Positions 30,301-40,852 of a stretch of 64,000 nucleotides of DNA are shown in pieces; within the stretch, counting starts at the first letter, position 1, and each line of letters begins with the position of its first letter. This DNA is from Pycnococcus provasolii. Its lineage: Eukaryota; Chlorophyta; Pseudoscourfieldiophyceae; Pseudoscourfieldiales. The stretch covers positions 248,001 through 312,000 of the forward strand of contig CP150582.1 of the NCBI GenBank assembly GCA_049487715.1, read 5' to 3'. The translations under genes were made by a program, and so were the position numbers. Below the pieces are notes generated by a model that saw only the letters and a program-made list of their open reading frames with translations, ran no database searches and had not been told where the DNA came from.

Positions 30301-33300
30301 TCATGCATTCCAACCGGCGATCGCACGACGGTCGCTTGCGCCCAGCCGAGCTGCGGGTGGATCGCCCACCTCGACGTTTGCTTGCGAAGCGCGGTCGCGC
30401 AGAACCTTCGAGTCCTCAATCGGGCGATCCTTCGGGGAGGTTCCCACCGCCACGTCGCGCGTCGCCACCGCCTGATGGCGCAATGCCATCTCGTGTGCGG
30501 ACGACGTCGCTTCCGCGAGCTCGACGCGAAGACGCGAGACGTCCTCGCGTGCCTCGCGAAGCTCATGTGCGATGCGCTCACGCTCCTCCAGTGCACCCGC
30601 AAGAGCGTCAAGCGCCTCTTCCGCTTCAGACACGCCGAGGACGAGGCCAATCTGGTCAAGCCGACGGCGGAGCGTGTCCGCGGTGCGCAGCCTCGCAATC
30701 TCCTCGAGCAGCGTGCCATACTCTGCTTCCGCACGCTTCAGTGCGCCCTCGAGCGCGAGGCAGCGCGCTTTCGTGCCTCGAAGCTGCTTCAATTCTGTCA
30801 CCGCATCGTAGCGCTCCTGCAGCGCGCGATTCAGCTCCTCATTCAGCGCCTTGAGACGCGCCTCGGAATCACGCGAAGCTTCGGCAAGTTTTGCCTTGTA
30901 AATGCGCTTCTTCGTGCGCTTGCGCTCGAGCGCGTCCGATAGCGCAGCCACACGCTCCTCGAGCACAGCCAAGGTTGCTGAGGGGTGCTCGCTGGAACTT
31001 GGAACAGCGGCGGCATCTGTCGTGCTTCCATGGGCTAAACCAGGTGCGAGGACATGGCTGTGCGTGTGGGTAACGCTCGACTCGCGCGGACCGTCTTCAC
31101 GAAGCCTGCGAACCTCTGCCTCCAGACGCGACATCGCATCGAGTACACCGTCGGAGCGACGCTCCGCGTCATCGGACCTTGCACGTGCGGCTGCCAGCTC
31201 TTCCATCAGTCTATCATTCTGAGCCTTGAGATCGGCCGCTTCCCTCGCACGCTGGTTTGATTCAGCCTCCAACCGAGCACGCTCCGCCTCAAGGCTAGCT
31301 TCACGACGCGCACCACTCTCACCGAGGCGCACGAGCTCATCTTGCAGCTCCCCGCGAGCTTTCTCGATATCAGAAAGGCGAGATACCTCCGCAGCGTTTT
31401 GCTCCTCGAGACGTTTCTTCTCCCGAGACTCCGCGTCCTTCTCCTCCTCAAGCTGCTGACGAAGAGACTCAAGACGCTCGCGCTCAGCCTCAAGCTCCGT
31501 ACGACGCCGCGACTCGCTCTCCAGGTCACCCGTGCGCGCCGTAAGCTCGTCTTGAAGCTCGCGGCGAATGCGCTCGCGTTCCTCCTCCAGCTCCGTCGCG
31601 CGCTTCTGACCAGCCTCGTGCTCTGCAGCCTTCTCCTCCTCCAGCTGCTGACGAAGAGACTCAAGACGCTCGCGCTCAGCCTCGAGCTCCGTACGACGCC
31701 GCGACTCGCTCTCCAGGTCACCCGTGCGCGCCGTAAGCTCGTCTTGAAGCTCGCGGCGAATGCGCTCGCGTTCCTCCTCCAGCTCCGTCGCGCGCTTCTG
31801 ACCAGCCTCGTGCTCTGCAGCCTTCTCCTCCTCCAGGCGCTTGCGAAGTTCCTGCAGCTCCATCTTCTCCCGAGACTCCGCGTCCTTCTCCTTCTCAAGC
31901 TGCTGACGAAGAGACTCAAGACGCTCGCGCTCAGCCTCGAGCTCCGTACGACGCCGCGACTCGCTCTCCAGGTCACCCGTGCGCGCTGTAAGCTCGTCTT
32001 GAAGCTCGCGGCGAATGCGCTCGCGTTCCTCCTCCAGCTCCGTCGCGCGCTTCTGACCAGCCTCGTGCTCTGCAGCCTTCTCCTCCTCCAGGCGCTTGCG
32101 AAGTTCCTGCAGCTCCATCTTCTCCCGAGACTCCGCGTCCTTCTCCTTCTCAAGCTGCTGACGAAGAGACTCAAGACGCTCGCGCTCAGCCTCGAGCTCC
32201 GTACGACGCCGCGACTCGCTCTCCAGGTCACCCGTGCGCGCCGCAAGCTCGTCTTGAAGCTCGCGGCGAATGCGCTCGCGTTCCTCCTCCAGCTCCGTCG
32301 CGCGCTTCTGACCAGCCTCGTGCTCTGCAGCCTTCTCCTCCTCCAGGCGCTTGCGAAGTTCCTGCAGCTCCATCTTCTCCCGAGACTCCGCGTCCTTCTC
32401 CTCCTCAAGCTGCTGACGAAGAGACTCAAGACGCTCGCGCTCAGCCTCGAGCTCCGTACGACGCCGCGACTCGCTCTCCAGGTCACCCGTGCGCGCCGCA
32501 AGCTCGTCTTGAAGCTCGCGGCGAATACGCTCGCGTTCCTCCTCCAGCTCCGTCGCGCGCTTCTGACCAGCCTCGTGCTCTGCAGCCTTCTCCTCCTCAA
32601 GCTGCTGACGAAGAGACTCAAGACGCTCGCGCTCAGCCTCGAGCTCCGTACGACGCCGCGACTCGCTCTCCAGGTCACCCGTGCGCGCCGTAAGCTCGTC
32701 TTGAAGCTCGCGACGAATGCGCTCGCGTTCCTCCTCCAGCTCCGCCGCGCGCTTTTCTTGGGCAGCTTTTTCTTGTTCTAGTTTTTGGCTCCTATTCTTT
32801 TGTTTTTCCGCCTCTTCCTCGAGCTGCTTCTTAAGCTCCTCGAGCCTCTTTTTCTCCGCGCGTTCGGAATTGCGTTGCATTTCCAGTTCGCGATTCATTT
32901 TCTCAAGCACACGCTTAGCGCGTCCACTATCCTCCGAGCTTTCCGACGACTGTTTTCTGACCTCCTCCATCTCCTTTTGAAGCTGGTTGCGCATGTTCTC
33001 TCGCTCCTCCTCAAGCTTCGAGGCTGTGCGTCTCGAAGCTTCGCGTTCAGCAGTGAGTTCCGCCTCGAGCCTCTTGCGCGCTTCCTCCGCAATTCGCTCT
33101 TTCTCCTCAGCCGCAGTACCCGTCGAGCGCATCTCAGCCTCCGCCGCCTCACGTGCGGCAGATTGCTTATCACGTTCCGACTGCACCTCCTCGAGCTTCT
33201 TTCGACTAGCATCCGCCTCCTGATTTTTCGAGTTCAATTGGTCCTCAAGTCGCTGTGTCTCCGTGCCATGCAGACGCTTAAGGTCCTCGACGCGATCTTC

Positions 33301-34494
33301 CAGTTCCTCAACCCTTTTCGAGGCATTCGAGTGTCTTCGCATCGCGCCTTCGTACAGGTCGCGCGCGGTGTAGACGCGAATGCTGTTCTGCGTGAAGCAC
33401 CAAAGGCTCCACGTGTCCACAGCCGGCTGCACAATGCCGACGACGAAGCCACCAAGATTTCCCACCGTATACAAAGGTTCGGCACTGGACGCGCGAAATG
33501 CGCGCACGAGGTGGTCCGCACCTCCGCTCCACACCGCGTCGCCAGCACACGCGAGCGCGGAGACTCGCCCAGCGTGCGCGTTAGGTATTTCCTTCAGCTT
33601 CGCGGCGCTGTCTGCGGAGAACACGAGAATTTTCCCGTCGTCTGTACCCGCCCACACCTGATCATCTGATTTGCCCGTATGCTCGATACCCACGAAGTGC
33701 ATGGTGGAAAGCGCCTTGCCAGACGCATTCGCCTTGGCGTGGACAGCCATCGCTTCGTTAGCATCCGTGGGTTCGTCTAAGGTTGAGCTATGTGCCACCA
33801 CGGCGGCATTGATGTCCGCACAGACGAGCAAGCTTCCATCGCCACTACCAGCCCACAGCGCTGTTGTTGTCGGCGGCGCCGCGGGCCACGACAGTACGCT
33901 TTCCACCGCGCCGTGACTTGCGTGGAATGCGGCGAGCGGGGCGCCGAGCACGTTCCACAGGCGTAGCACGAAGTCGTCGCCTCCGCTGGCGACAACGGCA
34001 CGGCCGGCGACCCCCGACGCACTGCTAAAGTCCGCCGACTGCCTGTGCCCATAGCCGCCGTGCGAGTGCCTCACCTCCGCGAGCACCTTAACAGCGCCCT
34101 TGTGCGCAGCGAAAGGTTTTTGCTTGAGTTGTCCGTCACTTGCTTGGTACACGCACAGCTGCCCGCTCCCGAGTCCTAGCCACAGGTCGTTTCCGTCGAT
34201 GACGCAAAGGCACGTTGCCATATCTCTCGCGTCGCGCGGAACGACCATTTTCTGCTGCTTGGACGAGGAAGTCTCTGACGACGACGACGACGACGACGAA
34301 GGCTCCGCGTCCCACGAGACGATTCCGTCCCTCGTGGACGCATAGAGCAGCGACGCTCCTTCGGCGACGCACCTTAAGGCGGATTTAAGGCTTAAGGCGT
34401 CTGTGACGGTCGCGAAGCTCTTGCCCGAGGTGAACGCGCCGGTGCGTTCACCTCGGCCGCCACGCGACGCCGCCGGCGCGGACGCGACGTTCAT
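30301..34494 (-). CDS. WD40-type propeller protein with long repeated coiled-coil rod
   Basis: The protein has 1397 residues from the ATG at 34494. Residues about 20-380 form a beta-propeller of WD40-like blades (WLGLGSGQLCVYQASDG, WAGSGDGSLLVCADI, WAGTDDGKILVFSAD, WSGGADHLVRAFRAS). From about 385 to 1250 it is an almost continuous Glu/Arg/Lys coiled coil. The middle consists of near-identical 64- or 85-residue repeats (RRELQDELTARTGDLESESR and so on). The tail (about 1250-1397) stays helical and then becomes disordered. The architecture suggests a structural, trafficking or cytoskeletal scaffold; no orthologue is recognised. Repeat copies make the region prone to length variation and misassembly. 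Confidence 0.85.
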   Translation of the reverse strand: MNVASAPAASRGGRGERTGAFTSGKSFATVTDALSLKSALRCVAEGASLLYASTRDGIVSWDAEPSSSSSSSSETSSSKQQKMVVPRDARDMATCLCVIDGNDLWLGLGSGQLCVYQASDGQLKQKPFAAHKGAVKVLAEVRHSHGGYGHRQSADFSSASGVAGRAVVASGGDDFVLRLWNVLGAPLAAFHASHGAVESVLSWPAAPPTTTALWAGSGDGSLLVCADINAAVVAHSSTLDEPTDANEAMAVHAKANASGKALSTMHFVGIEHTGKSDDQVWAGTDDGKILVFSADSAAKLKEIPNAHAGRVSALACAGDAVWSGGADHLVRAFRASSAEPLYTVGNLGGFVVGIVQPAVDTWSLWCFTQNSIRVYTARDLYEGAMRRHSNASKRVEELEDRVEDLKRLHGTETQRLEDQLNSKNQEADASRKKLEEVQSERDKQSAAREAAEAEMRSTGTAAEEKERIAEEARKRLEAELTAEREASRRTASKLEEERENMRNQLQKEMEEVRKQSSESSEDSGRAKRVLEKMNRELEMQRNSERAEKKRLEELKKQLEEEAEKQKNRSQKLEQEKAAQEKRAAELEEERERIRRELQDELTARTGDLESESRRRTELEAERERLESLRQQLEEEKAAEHEAGQKRATELEEERERIRRELQDELAARTGDLESESRRRTELEAERERLESLRQQLEEEKDAESREKMELQELRKRLEEEKAAEHEAGQKRATELEEERERIRRELQDELAARTGDLESESRRRTELEAERERLESLRQQLEKEKDAESREKMELQELRKRLEEEKAAEHEAGQKRATELEEERERIRRELQDELTARTGDLESESRRRTELEAERERLESLRQQLEKEKDAESREKMELQELRKRLEEEKAAEHEAGQKRATELEEERERIRRELQDELTARTGDLESESRRRTELEAERERLESLRQQLEEEKAAEHEAGQKRATELEEERERIRRELQDELTARTGDLESESRRRTELEAERERLESLRQQLEEEKDAESREKKRLEEQNAAEVSRLSDIEKARGELQDELVRLGESGARREASLEAERARLEAESNQRAREAADLKAQNDRLMEELAAARARSDDAERRSDGVLDAMSRLEAEVRRLREDGPRESSVTHTHSHVLAPGLAHGSTTDAAAVPSSSEHPSATLAVLEERVAALSDALERKRTKKRIYKAKLAEASRDSEARLKALNEELNRALQERYDAVTELKQLRGTKARCLALEGALKRAEAEYGTLLEEIARLRTADTLRRRLDQIGLVLGVSEAEEALDALAGALEERERIAHELREAREDVSRLRVELAEATSSAHEMALRHQAVATRDVAVGTSPKDRPIEDSKVLRDRASQANVEVGDPPAARLGASDRRAIAGWNA
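31425..32750 (-). repeat. Intragenic tandem repeats (192/255 bp) coding the coiled-coil rod
   Basis: There are six copies of a unit coding ELQDELTARTGDLESESRRR plus flanks. The short form is 64 codons; the long form has an extra 21 codons (KDAESREKMELQELRKRLEE). Going N- to C-terminal the order is short, long, long, long, short, terminal. Copies are almost identical at DNA level and always in frame. Confidence 0.9.
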
Positions 34495-35711
34495 ACTGAC
34501 GGACGACGTGGAGAGTGGCCCACAGGCCGAGGTGGCGCGGTCAAACCCCGGGGAAGGGACGACGGCGGAGGACGGAGGAGGAAGGTGCGCGAAAAGGACG
34601 AGGTAGGATTAGGGGTTGGGCGGGTCACGCACTCAGTCACTCGTGTTTTGAGCGCATATGCCGTCCCACTGCGAGAGATGGTCCCGCGCACGTGCCAGGA
34701 GGATGAGAGTTTTCCACGCCTCTTTGATAGGCCGCCGGGGGCTCGCACGCGCTCGCGGTTGCGGACGGGGGCGTCGCCTCCTGTGTGGAGCACGGACACC
34801 TTCATCGTGTTCGCTCCGCGAACCACGGGTAGCCGGCCGTCTGGACCACCTCCTCCGTCGAATTCCAAGCCGGAGAAGCGCAGACCTGGCGCGTAATTGC
34901 CGCACGCACGGGTCAAACCGTGAGGGCGTTCGAGGTGACGGCCCCCCGGCGGACGGCGAGCTGCAGGCCGCGCGTGCGCGCCTGGGAGAGGAAGTCGTGA
35001 ATGGCGTCGGGGGCGCGGCGTGTGGCCATGCTCAAGATCGACGTCGAGGGCGCCGATCTGATCGCCCTGTCGAGCGCGAATGCGTCGTTCGCGGCGCATC
35101 GGATCGACGGTGGCAGCGACGCGGCAGCCCCGTCGCTCATCTTCTTCTTCCTCTTCTGCTGAACTCCCACCTTTATTGCCGGCGGCGAAACGTTATGGCA
35201 TGTATTTGGAGGTGGCTTCGGTCGGAGGAGAACGGGTCTCTCGTGCGCGTCCCATTGGAGGCTGGCCATTGTGTGACGGCAAAGTTGGCTTAAGGTGTGT
35301 AACGAACGGTTGGAATGGCGGTTACAGTTCAAGGGAAAAGGTCCCGGTCCCGGGGAAGGGGAAAAAGGGGAGTGACAAGGACTAAGGTTAGGGGATCTAA
35401 CTAAATCTCCCTCCACGTCATGAAATTCCACCACCCGGCTCGAGAGGTGTTTTATTATTGATCTCTTCTACTACGTGTCAAATGTCGCACCTTTACTTTT
35501 ACCTTAGTTACGCCAGTCGTTCGTACTGTACTGTACGGCATTGTACGGCATTACATACAAGTACAAGTACTCGGGTAAGTACGATGGGCTATCCATCCAT
35601 AGACTAGGGTAGTACTTAGGAACAAGGATTTCAGAAGTTTTATTTCAAGAAAAAACAAACACTCCGGTTCAAATCAAAGGAATTCGAGTAGCAGCGACTC
35701 TTTGTCAAGAA
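34495..35711. other. 1.2-kb region between WD40 and PWWP genes
   Basis: It holds the FkbM-like remnant listed next, TTAGGGGTTGGG at 34610, GGTTAGGGGATCT at 35385, and a GTAC-rich short repeat at 35525-35575 (GTACTGTACGGCATTGTACG and similar). No intact gene was identified. Confidence 0.5.
34846..35163 (+). pseudogene. Possible remnant of an FkbM-type methyltransferase
   Basis: In one plus-strand frame, GQTVRAFEV (about 34909-34935) resembles the FkbM SAM-binding 'V-x-AFE' strand. After an in-frame TGA at 34998, VAMLKIDVEGADLIAL (35022-35069) matches the very characteristic FkbM LKIDVEGAE motif. Only about 35 codons separate the two motifs, far fewer than in an intact enzyme, and a TAG lies just upstream, so the gene seems decayed and internally deleted. 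Evidence is limited to these motifs. A competing minus-strand frame (35140-34913) has no recognisable motif. Confidence 0.35.
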
Positions 35712-38700
35712 TTATTTGCTGACAACAGAGAGAGCACTCCGCTTCTTCGGAGGGAGGAGGTGACGATCCAAACTCATCGCACGCTTCTGCGACGGCACGA
35801 GGATCTCGTCGTCCGCAACGTCAGGTGCCCTCGTCACGCCGAAAATCGGCGTCAAATGTTCATCTCTCGGGTCAACATGCTTGGGCATGCCGCCAACTGC
35901 GCGAAGCAAAAAGTTGATCGTGGCATTCGACGAAGATCCACCGTACAGACCTGGCTGTGCTGTGCCTCCGGCAACGCCGCTGCTGCGTTGCACTCCGGCT
36001 CGCTCTGTCGGGGGAGGGGGAGGAGGCGGGGGAGGAGGAGGCGGAACGATTCCATCCTTCGCCTTCTTTCGCACCATGTCGTCGACGACTGATGCCGCAG
36101 CTGGAATCACGCTAGGCGGCATTTCCTCGACGCCTGCTACCTCGCCGTTGCTCGGTGCAGTCCACTCAGGGCCAGCGGTCCAGCCGTCGTACGCCGGGCC
36201 GCTGCGCTTTGGTGGACTGCGCCCGAGCGACTCCGCACCACGATGGCGCGTGTCAGCCACCTTGACGCCCGCAAAGCGCGAGCGACGAGGCAGAATCGCG
36301 GGCATGATCTCCGAGTCGAGCATCGGCTGCGTCACAGGGAATCTGTTCGTGCGCACAATCCCGGGCACGCGCATCGGCGCGGACGGCTTGCCGTCGCGTG
36401 CATGACGTGCTTCGGTGGGAACGTATACCGATGGCAAGCGCATGACCGGTTCCTCCATCTCGATTTCCAGCGACTGCGCGGCAGAAGCGCTGGCATTCCA
36501 TCCAGCAGATCCGGGGGGCGCTTGCCTTCCGCTGCGTAAGTCCACACGCACTTCTCCTCGAGGTTCTGCACTTCCTTCGCCGGCACCGCCGCCGCTATTC
36601 CTGGTCGCAACGGCGGTCGCAATCGACGGGCTGGCGGTGGGGCTCGCATTCATGCCAGTGCCCATGCCGCCGCGGAAGCGGTTTCCAGATCCTTTTGGCG
36701 CCGCCCGGCGGCGCGAAGGACCACCAGCTGTTCGTGGCGGGGGGATCGGTGCCGGCGCTTCCCGGCGCGACAGCTCTGCGAGCGCCTCCAGTACCGCACG
36801 CTTCAGCGCCGGGCCGTAGCGCTTGCTTGTGATGCTTGGCAGCATGGGAGGCCCATCTGGCCCACCTTCGCTATTCGCCGCGCCATCGTCATCGGCGGTG
36901 CCAAGCGCCGCCAGGTCGTCGAGCGCTGCCGTAGGCGCCGCCAAGCCCGGTGGGGGGCACTCGACGGTCGCAGAGCTGTACCTGTATACGTCATCCGCTG
37001 TGATCGGACCCTGGAACGCGTGCTTCTGATCTGAGTCAGAGCACAGAAGCTTACACCACTGCAAGGGGAGGAATGCCCACTCCAGAACGCCGTCCATGTC
37101 GTATCTGAGATGGTGCATGCCAGTCTTGGCGTCGACGTCTACCACACGACACGAGTACGCACGTCCATCCATGATCCACCAGAGCAGTAGGCGTGATCCT
37201 ACGGGGGGAAATAAATGCCGCCTTCGGCTTTCCTCCACGATCCACGCACCGACGCTCGCCGCGGGAGGTGCGTGGTATCCCGCGCCCTGCGACGTCGCCG
37301 GCCCGTTGGCAGCCACTGCAGCTGCCGCCGCCGCCTCCTGCATGCTCTCCTCCTCCGCCTTGAGATCTGCATCGGGGCGCACGCGTGCCGCACCTGGTGC
37401 GCCGCCGCCGAGTCGCAGCAGCGCCTCTCCTGTGCTCTCCTTGCCCGACTTCGCGGCGGCTACTGCGCTCGCGTATCGGTCGCACTGATCGTGGCAGCAC
37501 AGGCTGAGCGCCTGGCGGCGATTTGCGAGGACGAGGCTGCGGCGCCAGCTGCGGCTCGAGCTTCGCCCTCCAACGCGCTCAAATTCTACCGCGGTGACAA
37601 TTGCTCCCATACTGCGCTCGCCGCCGTCGGAAGCGCTCTGTAGGCCCGCGGATCCACCCCCACGTCCGGAGATGGCAGGCCCTGGCCATCGGGTCACGTG
37701 CACGCACTCGTCGCCCTTGCTGCCTCCGGGCAAAAGACTACCGATGGCATCACCGCATGTCACCTCAAGTCCATGCTTGGGTGGTGCCGGGAGCGGTATG
37801 CCATCCTTTTCTGGCGTGTCATTGCGCATATTCAGCCACGCCTCCGCCTGCCGGTGCAGCACGAGTCGCTCCTCCCAGTCGGACGACGCCGCCTGACGCT
37901 GCGTCTGCTGCGCCGCGTCCTCCAGCACGTCTGCGGGTAGGCGAAACGACGCGAACTGTTGCACGCGCTTGCGAGACACGACGCTCCACCTGTTGTCACC
38001 GAAAAATTCCACGAGCACGCAGTCCGACGCATTGGACTCCTTATTGTTTTCCTGGCGCGTGGGGTACTCAACGACTCGGCTAGGCCACCACGGGAAGCCA
38101 CCCAGACGTGTGTACACGATTTCGCCGGGTTTTGGCTGCCAATCTGTGGGTTGCTCAGGCTCATCTGCCGCTGTCACGTCAGCGGCAGCACTCTCGCCCT
38201 TGGCTCCTGCCGCTGAAGCGGCGTGATCCTTCTTCTTCTTCTTCTTGTCACTACCGCCACCGCCGGCGCCACCCTTTATATTTTTGTCCGTGGCTTTATC
38301 ACCTGCTGGATCGGTCGCCTCCGCCTTCACAGCGGTTCCACCATTTTCGTGTGCAGCCTTGTCTTCTGATTTTGCGGCATGTTCTTCGTCGCATTCGTCC
38401 ATAGGCTCGGCAGTCTGGTTTGCTTCATCACCAGCAGGCTCGTCTGCGGCGGCACCTGACGAAGACGAAGGCTCGGCAGATTTGTCGTTAATGTCGTTGT
38501 CGTGGTCTCCGTCGACGTCCATCTGATTGTCTTCCCGTGCATGTGCAGAAGAAGGTTGTAGGTTGTCGAGGTCCATTTTCTGCTCCTTGTCGTCGTCATC
38601 GTCACCTGGGGGTTTTGTGTCGGCGTCGGCACCCCCATCACTGTTGGGCAGCCTCTGCTGCTCCTTTGCGCCTTTGTCATCACTTTGCTTGGCGCTAGGT

Positions 38701-39110
38701 GCGTTGTCCACTTTGTCGCCGTTTTCCTCTCGCGCCGGCGCGGGTTGATGTGCGTCGTCGGCGTCGTCGTCGGCGTCGGCGTCGGCGGCACCAGGCTCGT
38801 CAGCTGTTGCTGTCCCGCCAACGCCATCACCGCTGCTATTCTTCGCCTTTTCGTCGCCTCGCTTCTCATCGTCCGAAGTGCGCTCTTCTGCGCGAGTCGG
38901 CTTTTCGGCGTGCTCATCTCCTCCTTGCTTTTTGTCTGCTTTAAGTCGTCCGACGTCGTCGGCGCGTTTCGCCGGCGCCGGAGGTTCCGACGCGCCTGCG
39001 TGTTTGTTTTGCGCGTTGGCGTGCTCGTTTTCGTCTGCGTCACGCCTGTCCGCCAGTTGCTCCGCGTCACCACCTATTTCGGTCTGTTTAGACGCACCCG
39101 CCGCCGCCAT
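35712..39110 (-). CDS. PWWP-domain chromatin protein with Tudor-like module
   Basis: The protein has 1132 residues from the ATG at 39110. Residues about 1-320 are an acidic, Asp/Glu/Lys/Ala low-complexity region. A PWWP domain follows at about 325-440 (KPGEIVYTRLGGFPWWPSRV, then CVLVEFFGDNRWSVV), which usually reads methylated histone H3 Lys with DNA. A Tudor-like segment lies near 640-700 (PVGSRLLLWWIMDGRAYSCR, then GMHHLRYDMDG and EWAFLPLQWCKLL). The C-terminal 400 residues are Pro/Gly/Arg-rich with a poly-Pro run. It is probably nuclear and a histone-mark reader; the Tudor assignment is less certain than the PWWP. Confidence 0.88.
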   Translation of the reverse strand: MAAAGASKQTEIGGDAEQLADRRDADENEHANAQNKHAGASEPPAPAKRADDVGRLKADKKQGGDEHAEKPTRAEERTSDDEKRGDEKAKNSSGDGVGGTATADEPGAADADADDDADDAHQPAPAREENGDKVDNAPSAKQSDDKGAKEQQRLPNSDGGADADTKPPGDDDDDKEQKMDLDNLQPSSAHAREDNQMDVDGDHDNDINDKSAEPSSSSGAAADEPAGDEANQTAEPMDECDEEHAAKSEDKAAHENGGTAVKAEATDPAGDKATDKNIKGGAGGGGSDKKKKKKDHAASAAGAKGESAAADVTAADEPEQPTDWQPKPGEIVYTRLGGFPWWPSRVVEYPTRQENNKESNASDCVLVEFFGDNRWSVVSRKRVQQFASFRLPADVLEDAAQQTQRQAASSDWEERLVLHRQAEAWLNMRNDTPEKDGIPLPAPPKHGLEVTCGDAIGSLLPGGSKGDECVHVTRWPGPAISGRGGGSAGLQSASDGGERSMGAIVTAVEFERVGGRSSSRSWRRSLVLANRRQALSLCCHDQCDRYASAVAAAKSGKESTGEALLRLGGGAPGAARVRPDADLKAEEESMQEAAAAAAVAANGPATSQGAGYHAPPAASVGAWIVEESRRRHLFPPVGSRLLLWWIMDGRAYSCRVVDVDAKTGMHHLRYDMDGVLEWAFLPLQWCKLLCSDSDQKHAFQGPITADDVYRYSSATVECPPPGLAAPTAALDDLAALGTADDDGAANSEGGPDGPPMLPSITSKRYGPALKRAVLEALAELSRREAPAPIPPPRTAGGPSRRRAAPKGSGNRFRGGMGTGMNASPTASPSIATAVATRNSGGGAGEGSAEPRGEVRVDLRSGRQAPPGSAGWNASASAAQSLEIEMEEPVMRLPSVYVPTEARHARDGKPSAPMRVPGIVRTNRFPVTQPMLDSEIMPAILPRRSRFAGVKVADTRHRGAESLGRSPPKRSGPAYDGWTAGPEWTAPSNGEVAGVEEMPPSVIPAAASVVDDMVRKKAKDGIVPPPPPPPPPPPPTERAGVQRSSGVAGGTAQPGLYGGSSSNATINFLLRAVGGMPKHVDPRDEHLTPIFGVTRAPDVADDEILVPSQKRAMSLDRHLLPPKKRSALSVVSK

Positions 39111-40852
39111 GACAGGGTCGACTGAACCTCCTAACGACGAACCTCGGAGACTGTCCTGCTGAGGAGGAGGCGACGACGCAGGGTGAGCCCCCTGCGCGAG
39201 ATTAACCCCCTCAGCGCCCCCGAGACAGAGAGAGGGCGCTCAGAGGGAGAGTCTAAGGCTGAGACTAAGGCAGAGATGGAGGCACCGGCACCACCACCAC
39301 CAGCAGCAGTGCCAGCAGTGCCACCGCCGGCAGCAGCGCCACCACCGCTCATGGAGCTCATCTGCTTCGCGAGAATGAGGGGCAATGGGGGGCAACCGGT
39401 ATCCCCAGGGCCCTCCCCATAGAGGGAGAAGGGAGGGGGGAGGAGGAAGCAGGCGGAGAACTGAGAAGGGTCTGATTATTCGGGGTTGGTTCTTTTTTTC
39501 TTGGAGACGATAGTCTAGTGATTTGGATTCGGGGTTTCCTTCCAAAGGGTTAGGGTTCTGCCTTTCGCACACATGTAAAGGTACATGGTGTTTCTTTTGC
39601 ACGGCTCCTTTCCTCCTTTGGTCTGTTTCTTCTTCGTTCCTTCTTTCCTTCTTTCATGTTCTTCTTACACGCACCTGACGCACGCCTGGTTGCACACGCT
39701 GGTCGCACGATAGAAATAGCTGGTTCTTTCGAACCCCTTACTTTTCCAGCGCCTCCTCCAGTTCTCTCAAACTTCCCCTCCAGCCTCGGCTTTTTCGAGT
39801 TCTTTCGAGTCTTCCTGCGTTGCGCGTGTCCGACCCCTGGAGTCAGGTGGTCATCTTTTCGCCGACCTCACCTACGAAGTAACCTTAGAATCGCCGACCT
39901 AGACTCGACCAGTCCGTCCGACTTCAGGGTCCCTTTCCAGACCTCTTCATCCTTTCCATCTCATGAAACCTCGCGTGGAAGGGCACACCAAGCGACAAGA
40001 ACAAACCAAAATGCAAACCAAAGCAAGAGCAAGAGCCAATAGGGTGTCGACATTTGGGGTACCACGCTTGGTCGGCCTTTGAGGCCCTCCATCCCTCCGG
40101 AGTTTGCCTTTTTTTGAGAGCTGTGCTACGGTAGAAAGCTGTGCTACTGTACTAAGAGCTCGCGCGATAGAAAGCAGTTGTCTGTTGGCTGTGCTGTGCT
40201 CACTGCTCCGTTTATTCCGAGAGACCTCACGTGAAGTGAACTCTGCAGAGGAGCGGCTTTCTCTGGGAACCACTCCCAACAACACACGCTCGTATTTTTT
40301 TTAATACCAACGATCCGGGAAGAAACACACGAAACAAACGAGTGTTTAAGCGGCTGTGTGTGTTCGCTAAAAGTCAGCTGTATTGTGCTCTTTTCTTTCT
40401 CATACCTTAAGGGTCGCATAGGTTGGTACGTGTCTTTGAAGGTGTGTCGTTGAAGATATCTTCGTTGAAGAGTCTTCTTAACGTTTGTAAGAAGCGTCTG
40501 AAGTCTTCGTTCTGGCCGTTTCTTGCAGAGAGAGAGAGGTTACAGCTACTTTTGGAGTTACAGCTACATAAGACGTCGACTGCTTCTTACAAACCTGTGC
40601 TGTTGTCTCCTCACGAACCCGTTTGGAACTTGCTTTTTTCTTGGCAGAAAGAACAACAGACAGACAGGAACGACGAGGTCTCGTTGGCTTCAGAACGTAT
40701 TCGCGGCGGCGGCGTGCCTGCGGCAACGGCAGATCTCTAGGCAGCTCCTGGAGGTGGACGACGCGGTCGCGACAGCGGACGAACACTTCACTTCGTGGCA
40801 CGTGGCTGTGGCAAACGACGTCAGCATCGACATTGACGACGACGACGACGAT
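39111..40852. other. 1.7-kb divergent region between PWWP and NEK genes
   Basis: No gene is supported. A minus-strand frame at 39131-39385 encodes a Gly/Ala-rich low-complexity peptide and could be a 5' leader of the PWWP gene. GGGTTAGGGTTCTG lies at 39546. From 40523 to 40852 the NEK frame is open but lacks an ATG, so it is taken as 5' UTR. Confidence 0.5.

Noticed and set aside
31342-32781. Long plus-strand (479 codons) and second minus-strand (31206-32678) open frames across the coiled-coil repeats
   Set aside because: They are open only because the repeated GC-rich units lack stops in other frames; they translate to monotonous Leu/Arg repeats, and the true frame is the WD40 protein.
34913-35140. 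Minus-strand frame starting MSDGAAASLPPS
   Set aside because: Good start context but no motif; it is antisense to the LKIDVEG motif of the FkbM remnant, which is the more specific signal.
39131-39385. 84-codon Gly/Ala-rich minus-strand frame just upstream of the PWWP gene
   Set aside because: Low complexity, no motif; more likely 5' leader of the PWWP transcript than a separate gene.
39656-40042. 128-codon plus-strand frame upstream of the NEK gene
   Set aside because: No domain; composition drifts along its length and overlapping frames on the other strand are equally open.
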